In this document: piece after piece, positions 35,353 through 42,372 of the stretch
How positions within the stretch are numbered: position 1 is the first letter of the stretch
Layout of the letters: the number at the start of each line of letters is the position of its first letter
NCBI RefSeq assembly: GCF_014652635.1
Contig: NZ_BMZE01000002.1
Coordinates: 477,562-541,561, forward strand
Reading direction: 5' to 3'
Length of the DNA: 64,000 bases
Source: Devosia pacifica
GTDB taxonomy: Bacteria > Pseudomonadota > Alphaproteobacteria > Rhizobiales > Devosiaceae
Notes under the pieces: generated by a model
Databases searched by the model: none
The model's input: the letters and a program-made list of their open reading frames with translations, nothing else
Told to the model about the DNA's origin: nothing
Program-made: the position numbers and the translations under genes

Positions 35353-36792
35353 ATGCGCGCTTCTCCACCCCAACTCCCCAGCCCGTTTCGCGGACTGTCC
35401 GTAAAACTGCTCACCGCCTTGATGGTGGTGATTCTTGCTGTGGAAATTGCTGTTTATCTGCCCTCACTTGCGAATTATCGCGCCAGCTGGCTGGATGACC
35501 GTCTTCGGGTGGGCGTGGTGGCGGCGCGCGTGCTGGATGCCGTGCCTGATGTCATGGCGCTACCGCGCGAGCTGACCGACCGGTTGCTGCGATCGGCGGG
35601 GGCGGATGCCATCGTTTATCGGCGCGAAGGCCAGAGCCAGCTCATCGAACTGGCCGATGCGCCGACGCCGCGCGAGGCGGTGACGGCCGACATGCGCATG
35701 CGCGATCCGATAACGCTGATCGGCGGAGCGCTCGATACGCTGTTCTCGGGGGGCGATCGGACGCTGCGCATTGTCGGGGAAGGCGAGCTTCAGGAAAGCC
35801 TTGTCGAGGTGCTGATGCCCGAGCGTGCGCTGTACCTCGAACTGGTCACCTACTCGCGCAATATCCTGCTGTTGTCGCTGCTGATCGCGGCAATCACCGC
35901 GCTCGTGCTCTATGTCTTCATCAATGTGCTGGTGATCCAGCCGGCGCGGCGGCTAACCGAGAATATGCTGGCGTTCCGCCAGGAGCCCGAGAATGGCACG
36001 CTGATCATGGTGCCGTCGTCGCGGCGCGATGAAATCGGTGTTGCGCAGCGCGAACTGGCTGCCATGGAAACCGATCTTTACACCATGCTGCGCCAGCGCC
36101 GGCACCTGGCCGATCTCGGCCTCGCCGTTGCCAAGATCATCCATGATCTGCGCAACACGCTGACATCGGCGCAAATGCTTTCCGACCAGGTGGCGACGCT
36201 CGATGACCCGAAGGTGCAAAGGCTGGCGCCACGCCTCGTCAACACGCTGGACAAGGCGATCAGCTTTGCCCAGTCGGTGCTGGACTACGGTCGGGAGAGC
36301 GCCACACCGCCATCGCCCTCGCGCGTCGCACTCAAAGGCTTGATCGATGATGCAGGCTTTGATGCCGGGCTTGCCGGGCATCCCGACATCGTGTTTACGA
36401 ACGAAGTCTCCGCCGATATCGCCTTGAATGTTGATGCGGTGCAGATGACGCGGGTTCTCGTCAATCTCTTGAAGAACGCCCGCCAGGCGCTGGAGCAGCG
36501 CACGCTCGAAGGGCGGGAGCCTGAAATCCGCGTGAACTTCGATCAGGGTGCGGAAGGGGTCGTGCTTGGCATCGAGGACAACGGGCCGGGCCTGATGCCG
36601 CGGGCCCGCGACAATTTGTTCGTCGCCTTTGAGGGGTCGGCGCGGTCAGGCGGCACCGGGCTGGGGTTGGCGATTGCGCGCGAACTTACGGAGGGCCATG
36701 GCGGCCGCCTGCGGCTTGCCGACAGGAAAACCGGCACGCGATTTGAGATCGTTCTGCCAAGCGCGGTACGTCGCGACGAGCCAAACAGATAA
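35353..36792 (+). CDS. HAMP-containing sensor histidine kinase
   Basis: A 479-residue membrane kinase. TM1 is about 17-37, a periplasmic region to 169, TM2 170-194, HAMP about 195-245, then the phosphoacceptor KIIHDLRNTLTS (His264; HDLRN is a variant of HELRN), N-box LVNLLKNARQAL, G1 DNGPGLMP and G2 GGTGLGLAIAREL. No response regulator is adjacent, so its partner is elsewhere. GGAGG is three bases from the ATG. It follows the flavoprotein by 105 bp on the same strand. Confidence 0.9.
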   Translation: MRASPPQLPSPFRGLSVKLLTALMVVILAVEIAVYLPSLANYRASWLDDRLRVGVVAARVLDAVPDVMALPRELTDRLLRSAGADAIVYRREGQSQLIELADAPTPREAVTADMRMRDPITLIGGALDTLFSGGDRTLRIVGEGELQESLVEVLMPERALYLELVTYSRNILLLSLLIAAITALVLYVFINVLVIQPARRLTENMLAFRQEPENGTLIMVPSSRRDEIGVAQRELAAMETDLYTMLRQRRHLADLGLAVAKIIHDLRNTLTSAQMLSDQVATLDDPKVQRLAPRLVNTLDKAISFAQSVLDYGRESATPPSPSRVALKGLIDDAGFDAGLAGHPDIVFTNEVSADIALNVDAVQMTRVLVNLLKNARQALEQRTLEGREPEIRVNFDQGAEGVVLGIEDNGPGLMPRARDNLFVAFEGSARSGGTGLGLAIARELTEGHGGRLRLADRKTGTRFEIVLPSAVRRDEPNR

Positions 36793-36807
36793 TCTGTCGT
36801 GCAACGC

Positions 36808-36836
36808 TTGCATTAGCCATTCCGCCCATGTATGGC
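36808..36836 (+). promoter_or_regulatory. Possible promoter for tRNA-Arg
   Basis: TTGCAT (36808-36813) and TATGGC (36831-36836) are 17 bp apart, which would give a tRNA precursor with a leader of about 57 bases. Both hexamers are imperfect. Confidence 0.3.
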
Positions 36837-36899
36837 TTTGCGCGCTTCGCCGATAGCGGCTTTCGCTGTTCTCGGCCCGTCGATCTTTGATCGGCATGC

Positions 36900-36976
36900 G
36901 CGCCCGTAGCTCAGCTGGATAGAGCACCAGACTACGAATCTGGGGGTCAGAGGTTCGAATCCTTTCGGGCGCGCCA
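36900..36976 (+). tRNA. tRNA-Arg (anticodon ACG)
   Basis: A complete cloverleaf of 77 bases with encoded CCA. The acceptor stem pairs GCGCCCG with CGGGCGC; the D arm is GCTC/GAGC; the anticodon arm CCAGA-CTACGAA-TCTGG presents ACG; the T arm has TTCGAAT. ACG is normally edited to ICG by TadA and reads CGU/CGC/CGA. A T-rich tract follows at 36977-36986. The sequence right after the gene starts a stretch of accessory genes. Confidence 0.97.
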
Positions 36977-36986
36977 TTTTTCTTTT

Positions 36987-36996
36987 ATGATATCAT
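36987..36996. repeat. Short palindrome after the tRNA 3' end
   Basis: ATGATATCAT is a perfect ten-bp palindrome directly after the T-rich tract that follows tRNA-Arg. It is at the boundary between the tRNA and the truncated gene; it is not followed by a T-run. Confidence 0.35.
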
Positions 36997-37018
36997 CATG
37001 TCGTGAAGAAACGCGATT

Positions 37019-37411
37019 TACACCGCCACCGGCAGTGCTCGGGTGGGCTTCATCGACGCCGATGATATCGCCGCTGCCGCCGTTGCCTGCCTCACTTCAT
37101 CCGAGCCGCTCAACGGCGACAAGGTCCTGACCGGCCCGGAGGCGCTCAGCTACGAAGATACCGCCGGCATCGTCTCGGAGGTGACCGGCAGGACGATCCG
37201 CCACGTTGCCCTGTCCCCCGAGGAGCTGGCCCTTCGCTTCGAGGCGCAGGGACTGCCGCGCGACCATGACGGTATTCTCGCAGGTCTGGACGAAACCATC
37301 TGCACCGGTGTCGAGGACCGCACGACCGATGGCGTGGCGCTGCTGACGGGGAAGGCGCCGGTTTCATTTCGCCAGTTCGCCAAGAGCAACCTCGGAAGCT
37401 GGCAGGTTTGA
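37019..37411 (+). pseudogene. C-terminal remnant of an NmrA-like/SDR NAD(P)-binding protein
   Basis: About 130 residues continue in frame from YTATGSARVGFIDADDIAAA to the stop, the C-terminal part of an atypical short-chain dehydrogenase (NmrA/NAD(P)H-binding), with VLTGPEALSYEDTAGIVSE typical of the family. The whole N-terminal Rossmann half is missing; an in-frame TGA lies at 37004 and the tRNA 3' end only 43 bp upstream of the fragment. No ribosome binding site precedes any start. A deletion or insertion at the tRNA probably removed the 5' part. Confidence 0.75.
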
Positions 37412-37428
37412 CTTCGAAGAGCCTGCGA

Positions 37429-37455
37429 GGCGCTGCTGAGTGGCTCAGCAGCGCC
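37429..37455. terminator. Terminator-like hairpin between convergent remnant and MFS gene
   Basis: GGCGCTGCTGAG (37429-37440) pairs perfectly over 12 bp with CTCAGCAGCGCC (37444-37455) around a TGG loop. There is no T-tract, so its termination efficiency is uncertain; its place between convergent genes fits a terminator. Confidence 0.5.
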
Positions 37456-37517
37456 GCTCTTCAGCAGAGGCCAGCAGATTGGCCAAAGGCACATGCGTCC
37501 GTATTTTGTCACTCAGG

Positions 37518-38651
37518 CTAAATAACTGCGCTTTCGACCACTCTCCGTGCCCGGAAAGCCCCCGCGATCAGCGCCACCGCGGCGAAGCATATCACGGCAG
37601 GTCCGACGCCCGCGCCCGCCATGAGAACTCCAAAGAGAGGGGCACCGACGGTCTGGCCCACGGCGATTGTCAGGAAGCCGACCATGAGTCCGGTCGCGGG
37701 CCGATCCGGCAAGGCGTGGGTACCCCAGACCAGGTAAACCCCTGTCAGCATGATGTAGGCCGCGCCGAAAACGACACCTCCGACGAATGTGATGATCGGC
37801 CCGAGGCCGAGTCCGACCGACAGGATGCTGGCTGCCGTCAGGCCAAGAAAGGCCCTGTGAACGCGATCGAGGCCGAACTGGCTGACGAGCGTTCCGGCCC
37901 AGGCTCCGGCCAACCCGCCGATGCCGATACACGTCCAGAGAAGGCCGGTACCGGTCGGCCCCCAGCCCATCTCGCTCGAGACGATCTGACCGCCAAAGGA
38001 CCAGAGCGCGGTGCTTGCAGCTCCCATCAGGAAAGACGCGGAAATCAGCCGCAGAACCGGACCCGTCATCGGGGGCAGGCCCCCCGCGCGTTCACTGCCC
38101 GAGGCGGCCGGGAGCGAGATCGCGGCCGCAATGGCCAACACCAGGGCCGCGGCTGCGAACGCTCCAAATGCCAGCCTCCATTGTCCAGTGATGGCGAGCG
38201 CGATGGGCCCCGATAGAGCCACGCCCGCGCTCGTCCCGGCGTTGATTACCGTGTTCGTGAGGTCCTGACGGCTCTTCTGCACCGCGGCGGCGACCGCAGC
38301 GGCCATGGGCGGAGAAGCGAGGCCCGTGCTCGATCCGGCGACCACGACGGCGATGGCCAGGATCAGCGGCGACGGCGCGAGGGCGATGCCGGCCATGCCC
38401 GTCGCGGCGACTAGGGCGGCGCCGACCGCGACGATGCGTGCCCCGATCCGTTCGGTCAGCACCGCAGACGCGATGATGGCGATGCAATAGCCGGCAAACG
38501 AGCCGCCGGAGATGAGACCGCTGAGCGAGGGGCCGAGGCTTAGATCGCCGTCGATCTGAGGCAGGAACAGTCCGAAGGCGAAGCGGGCGAAGCCGTAGCA
38601 GACCGCGATGAGGGCGAACCCTGTCGCGCCAATGCGAAGGGCCGGGCTCAT
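37518..38651 (-). CDS. Major facilitator superfamily transporter
   Basis: A 377-residue protein with about twelve hydrophobic segments. The start (LIAVCYGFARFAFGLFLPQI) resembles YbfB/YjiJ-like members, and ERIGARIVAVGAALVA carries the inter-helix 2/3 motif. Probably a drug or metabolite efflux pump. It overlaps the TetR gene by 4 bp and is cotranscribed with it. Third codon positions are very rich in C and G compared with flanking genes, by eye, consistent with transfer. Confidence 0.85.
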   Translation of the reverse strand: MSPALRIGATGFALIAVCYGFARFAFGLFLPQIDGDLSLGPSLSGLISGGSFAGYCIAIIASAVLTERIGARIVAVGAALVAATGMAGIALAPSPLILAIAVVVAGSSTGLASPPMAAAVAAAVQKSRQDLTNTVINAGTSAGVALSGPIALAITGQWRLAFGAFAAAALVLAIAAAISLPAASGSERAGGLPPMTGPVLRLISASFLMGAASTALWSFGGQIVSSEMGWGPTGTGLLWTCIGIGGLAGAWAGTLVSQFGLDRVHRAFLGLTAASILSVGLGLGPIITFVGGVVFGAAYIMLTGVYLVWGTHALPDRPATGLMVGFLTIAVGQTVGAPLFGVLMAGAGVGPAVICFAAVALIAGAFRARRVVESAVI

Positions 38652-39172
38652 GCGCGCGCCCTCTCCAGCAGGATGGCCGCCGCCGCCCGCGCGGCGGATA
38701 CGGCGCCTGCGCCCCTGTAGACTGCTGCATGGGTCGCCCCTTCGAGGAGAACCAGCACCTGCTCGGACAGGACCGGGTCCTCGCGTCCGAGGTTCACCGC
38801 GACAACTTCCTCGATCCGTTTATGAAACGCCGCCTTGTGTGCCGCAACCGCCTCGGCGATCTCGGGCGTGTCGCCGCCGGTCTCGGCCCGGGAGCGCAGG
38901 AAAAGGCACCCTCTTGTTCCCTCGACCCGCACCCAGTCCTCGAGGGCTGCAAACAGCGCGTCTACGCTTTGCACCTCGAGCCGAGCCATGAACCGCCGGT
39001 CCCGCTCGGTCAGCACCCGCGCCATGAGCTGCGCCTTGTTGCCGGCATGCTTGTAGAGCGTCCGGCTCGACATCCCCGCAGCCTCCGTCAACCGATCCAT
39101 GCCGGTGGCCATGTAGCCGTGCCGATCGAAAAGCCGCTCGGCGGCAGCGGTGAGTTTGCTGGTCATGTCCAT
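38648..39172 (-). CDS. TetR family transcriptional regulator of the MFS gene
   Basis: A 174-residue repressor-type protein. HTH at about residues 3-48 (TAAAERLFDRHGYMATGMDR, MSSRTLYKHAGNKAQLM). The C-terminal part (RVEGTRGCLFLRS) is typical of the TetR_C class with small-molecule pockets. I start at ATG 39172, five bases after AAGGAGG; the open frame reaches 11 codons further. It is the first gene of a two-gene operon with the MFS pump and has a dyad within its own promoter. Confidence 0.87.
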   Translation of the reverse strand: MDMTSKLTAAAERLFDRHGYMATGMDRLTEAAGMSSRTLYKHAGNKAQLMARVLTERDRRFMARLEVQSVDALFAALEDWVRVEGTRGCLFLRSRAETGGDTPEIAEAVAAHKAAFHKRIEEVVAVNLGREDPVLSEQVLVLLEGATHAAVYRGAGAVSAARAAAAILLERARA

Positions 39173-39205
39173 AAGAACCTCCTTTGGGTGCCCTTGGACA
39201 TACAA

Positions 39206-39230
39206 GTAAAACGAACGTTTTACATGTCAA
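39206..39230 (-). promoter_or_regulatory. TetR operator within its own promoter
   Basis: GTAAAACGAACGTTTTAC (39206-39223) is an inverted repeat with seven-bp GTAAAAC-like arms. On the minus strand TTGACA (39225-39230) lies directly upstream of it as a -35 box, so the dyad fills the spacer region before a weak -10 near 39202. Repressor binding would block polymerase. Confidence 0.6.
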
Positions 39231-39402
39231 GCCAGCAGCTGCTGAGACTTGTGCGCTGAACGATGCTCCGTGCCGTCACGGATGACCGCTTTTCTCACGC
39301 CGCACCACCTCCCTGAAGATCGCGCCAATGGAGGGCAAAATTGGCGATCAAGTCGACTGCGTCGGGGGCTTTCCTCGCAGCAAACGTCGGGCGTTGGCGC
39401 CC

Positions 39403-39822
39403 TTAAGTTTCAACGATGGTGACGCCCTTATCCGGGTGTGCACGGTAGTGGGCGAGGCGCGATTGCAGGGAACCGAGATGGAGTTCGAGCTTGTGCCCGT
39501 CCGGATCGAGGAAATAGATCGATGCGCCTTCACTGCTGTTGTCCTGCCAGAGGCGCGCTTCGCCGAGAAGGCGCTGCCGCAGGACGGCATAGTCAGCGTC
39601 CGAGGCGCTGAAGGCGATATGGGTGTAGTCGTCACGTCGCGAGGGCGCCGCGCTTTTGTCGAGCGACAGGCATAGCCACAAATCCCCAGCCTCGAGATAG
39701 GCGCCATTCGTCCAGACCGCGCGAAGCCCGCACCCGAGGATATCGCGGTAAAAACTAATGGATCTTTCGAGATCGGTCACCGCAAGGGTGATGTGGTTCA
39801 CGCCGGAAATTCGCGCTGTCAT
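39403..39822 (-). CDS. FosA-like fosfomycin thiol transferase (glyoxalase fold)
   Basis: A 139-residue protein of the vicinal-oxygen-chelate superfamily, very like FosA along its length: VNHITLAVTDLERSISFYRD, GAYLEAGDLWLCLS, DDYTHIAFS, NSSEGASIYFLDPDGHKLEL. The metal ligands are H10, H68 and E113, and the FosA active-site Thr (T12) and Arg (R122) are present. FosA adds glutathione to the epoxide of fosfomycin. A Lys of FosA in WKQN is Gln here. GAGG lies seven bases before ATG. FosX/FosB are less likely from the C-terminus. Confidence 0.8.
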   Translation of the reverse strand: MTARISGVNHITLAVTDLERSISFYRDILGCGLRAVWTNGAYLEAGDLWLCLSLDKSAAPSRRDDYTHIAFSASDADYAVLRQRLLGEARLWQDNSSEGASIYFLDPDGHKLELHLGSLQSRLAHYRAHPDKGVTIVET

Positions 39823-39856
39823 GGCTGGTCCTCAATCTCTTGGGGGCTGCAATGCG

Positions 39857-40714
39857 CTAGATGGCGAATGCGGATGCCACGCCTTGCGGATCGTCGGTCG
39901 TGATCTGGTCGACCCTGAGCTCAAGCAACCGCTCGATGATCGGGCGCGTGTCGTCGTTGACCGTGCGGATTGTCCAGGCGTCGACACGACGCCCGGCATC
40001 GTGAAATGCCCCGATGACATCGAAGCCTTCGCGATCGAGTTCGATCACGAGCTGCCAGGCGAGATAGATCATTTCGGCATCGGGGGAGGTGGCAAGCGCG
40101 GTGTCGACGAACCCGCGATAGTCGGCAGTCTGTTGCAGCGCCGTGATCGTCTCCTCGCTGCACGGATCATAGCCGATGCGCGGCTTTTGAGACGGGTTGT
40201 CGGTCGTCTCGCCAAGGCCCGCCAGCAAATCAACCGCCCTGGCGCTGCCCGAGGACAGGATCAGGTTACTGGCGACCGGCGCTGTCGCCTCGCGAAAGTT
40301 TCGGATTGCCGCGTCATTGAGGACAGTCTCATCTTGTTTGTAGTCGAGTTGCAGCAGGGCATCAGAGTGAATGGATCCTGCCGCCATCAACCGGCAGAGG
40401 TCGCCAAGCAGCATGACCGGTTGATCTGTCGGTGCGCCGGTATTGTCGCGCAGATACAACTGGCGCAGGGCATCATCGCCGAGTTCAGAGACCAGGCCGC
40501 TGCCGGTGGTTTCCTCCGATAACTCCAAGTTATGGAGCACAGCGAACCCATTGTCGCCGGTCACGACAAGGTCGACCTCGATGGAGGCGCCCACGGTCAT
40601 CGCCTCGATCACACGCCGGCCGGTAAAGACGGGATCGGATAAGCAGCGCCGGGCCCGATGCCACTTCAGCATCGCCGTGCGACCGTTTTGCGTAATTGAT
40701 ACGGGTGCTGACAT
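39857..40714 (-). CDS. Glycerophosphodiester phosphodiesterase-like protein
   Basis: A 285-residue TIM-barrel protein of the GDPD family. WHRARR holds the catalytic His-Arg (usual HRG has Ala for Gly), EVDLVVTGDNGFAVLHN gives the metal-binding Glu/Asp and the second His (HD is HN here), and RVDQITTDDP closes the barrel. It may cleave glycerophosphodiesters or other phosphodiesters. No signal peptide. The start overlaps that of a short divergent Tat-like reading frame; ATG 40672 is an alternative start close to the catalytic His. Confidence 0.75.
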   Translation of the reverse strand: MSAPVSITQNGRTAMLKWHRARRCLSDPVFTGRRVIEAMTVGASIEVDLVVTGDNGFAVLHNLELSEETTGSGLVSELGDDALRQLYLRDNTGAPTDQPVMLLGDLCRLMAAGSIHSDALLQLDYKQDETVLNDAAIRNFREATAPVASNLILSSGSARAVDLLAGLGETTDNPSQKPRIGYDPCSEETITALQQTADYRGFVDTALATSPDAEMIYLAWQLVIELDREGFDVIGAFHDAGRRVDAWTIRTVNDDTRPIIERLLELRVDQITTDDPQGVASAFAI

Positions 40715-40793
40715 GAACCGAAGGACCTTTTCGCTAGGGGTCGTCGCGTTGACGCGGCTGATCGGGAATGGCGTGGCTAGCGCCGTCGCATGA
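40713..40793 (+). pseudogene. Remnant of a Tat-exported protein (signal peptide only)
   Basis: A 26-residue frame reads MNRRTFSLGVVALTRLIGNG and ends ASAVA-stop. The RRTFSLG twin-arginine motif, hydrophobic core and AxA-like end form a full Tat signal peptide with nothing after it. The ATG is shared in a CATG with the divergent GDPD-like gene. It is either a decayed gene or a chance frame; the signal-peptide pattern favours the former. Confidence 0.4.
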
Positions 40794-40927
40794 CGCCTCT
40801 ATGTCACTGGCATCTTAGCGAAATCGCAAAATGCGCGCGAGTTCAGTAATACGGCGCCCTTGCCGGCCAATTGCGCATTGACCGGTTGCAAAGAATCCGC
40901 TCCCATGCCGGAAACAGAGGAAAATGA

Positions 40928-42259
40928 ATGGCTTATGCACCGACGCCCGAGGATGTTGCGGCGCTGACCGGTTACGAACAGACGGATCGGTGGAATGCCG
41001 GACATTCTGTCGGTACCGCCAGTGTCGTCACGTTCAGTTTCGCCAGCACTCAGGCGGCGTATGATGCTGAGCCGCGTCCAGGCTTCGCTGCTTTCAGTGA
41101 GGCGCACAAGAGCCATGTGCGTCAGGCACTGGACCTGTGGGCACGAGACACCGGGCTGAGTTTTGTCGAGGTTCCCGAAAGTGTTGGCGGCCAGATTCGT
41201 TTCGGCATGTTCGACATGACCGGCGAAACCAACGCGACTGGCAAGCAACTCAGTGGCTACGGCTACACCCCGACGCGCGGCGGCAGCGTACCCAGCGAGG
41301 GCAATACCGGTATTGGCGGGGACGTTTTTTTGAACGCGGCCTACTATGCTGACGATGCCGCGAGCATCGCGCCAGGGGTTCGCGGTTACTCCATTCTCAT
41401 CCACGAAGTCGGCCATGCGATCGGCTTCAAGCATCCGTTCAGCGGGACACCGACGATCGATGCGGCGCGAGACAATGGCGATTTCACCATCATGTCCTAT
41501 GATCGTCCCTGGTCGACGACGGAACTGGGCCCGATCGATCTTGCTGCAGCGCAGCTTTACTACGGCACGGATGCGATTACTGCGTCTTATGATGCCGCCT
41601 CCCAACGTGTCCTGATCACTGCGACAGATGCGGCAAACACCCTGCTCGGTACGGAGCTGTCCGACACGATCTCTGCGGGGAGCGGCAATGATGTGATTCT
41701 CGCGAGTGCGGGGTCTGACCTTATCGACGGTGGTGACGGGATCGACACTCTTGCGGTGCGTTTGTCGCGCGCCAGCACAAGTATTGAGTCCAGTTCAGGC
41801 ATTACGGTCGCACTGCAGGGGCATACGACGAGCCTTAACAATGTCGAACGCGTGGCGTTCTCCGATGGCACGCTGGCCTTTGATATCGAGGGCAATGCCG
41901 GCCAGGCTTATCGTCTCTATCAGGCAGCGTTCGCGCGGACGCCCGATAATGACGGCCTGAAGTTCTGGGTCGGATGGATGGATGAAGGCGGTGATCTTGG
42001 CGAGATGGGCGCCCGTTTCATCGACTCCGCGGAATTCGAAACTCTCTACGCGGGGCTGGATACGACCGAGGCCTTCGTCAATCAGCTTTACAACAACATT
42101 CTCGGGCGAGACGGGGAAGCTGAAGGCTTGGCATTTTGGACAGGAGAGATCGAATCGGGGCGGTTCGACCTGGCGCGCGTCCTGGTGGGTTTTTCTGAAA
42201 GCCCCGAAAACCTTGCGAAGGTCAGTACCGCAATCGAGGATGGCATCTGGTACGTTTGA
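40928..42259 (+). CDS. M10 family (serralysin-like) metallopeptidase with RTX segment and DUF4214 repeats
   Basis: A 443-residue protein predicted to be secreted by a type I system. The zinc motif HEVGHAIGFKH (H159, H163, H169; catalytic E160) and Met-turn IMSYD (near 188) define the metzincin. Residues about 248-274 carry one RTX-like calcium repeat pair (GSGNDVILASAGSDLIDGGDG). Two DUF4214 units follow (LYQAAFARTPDNDGLKFWVG; QLYNNILGRDGEAEGLAFW), modules seen in S-layer and RTX proteins. There is no Sec signal. GAGGA precedes the ATG. No T1SS genes are nearby. Confidence 0.88.
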   Translation: MAYAPTPEDVAALTGYEQTDRWNAGHSVGTASVVTFSFASTQAAYDAEPRPGFAAFSEAHKSHVRQALDLWARDTGLSFVEVPESVGGQIRFGMFDMTGETNATGKQLSGYGYTPTRGGSVPSEGNTGIGGDVFLNAAYYADDAASIAPGVRGYSILIHEVGHAIGFKHPFSGTPTIDAARDNGDFTIMSYDRPWSTTELGPIDLAAAQLYYGTDAITASYDAASQRVLITATDAANTLLGTELSDTISAGSGNDVILASAGSDLIDGGDGIDTLAVRLSRASTSIESSSGITVALQGHTTSLNNVERVAFSDGTLAFDIEGNAGQAYRLYQAAFARTPDNDGLKFWVGWMDEGGDLGEMGARFIDSAEFETLYAGLDTTEAFVNQLYNNILGRDGEAEGLAFWTGEIESGRFDLARVLVGFSESPENLAKVSTAIEDGIWYV

Positions 42260-42372
42260 GAGGGTGGACTTCTCAAGTCGAGTAAGAGGTTTTACCCTAG
42301 ACATCATACTTCTTGCCGCCTAGCGTGAGCCCCCAGCAGGTTCATCGACGTTTACGGCTTTTGGGGAATATG

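Noticed and set aside
36977..37042. att site formed by the tRNA 3' end
   Set aside because: I could not find a second copy of the tRNA 3' sequence in the window, and no integrase gene is present, so an attachment site is not claimed.
39340..39402. Terminator downstream of the FosA-like gene (GGGCG/CGCCC stem)
   Set aside because: Five-bp stem with no T-tract on the relevant strand; too weak to list.
40799..41605. Minus-strand open frame of 268 codons opposite the M10 peptidase
   Set aside because: Antisense to the zinc motif region and without similarity to a known family.
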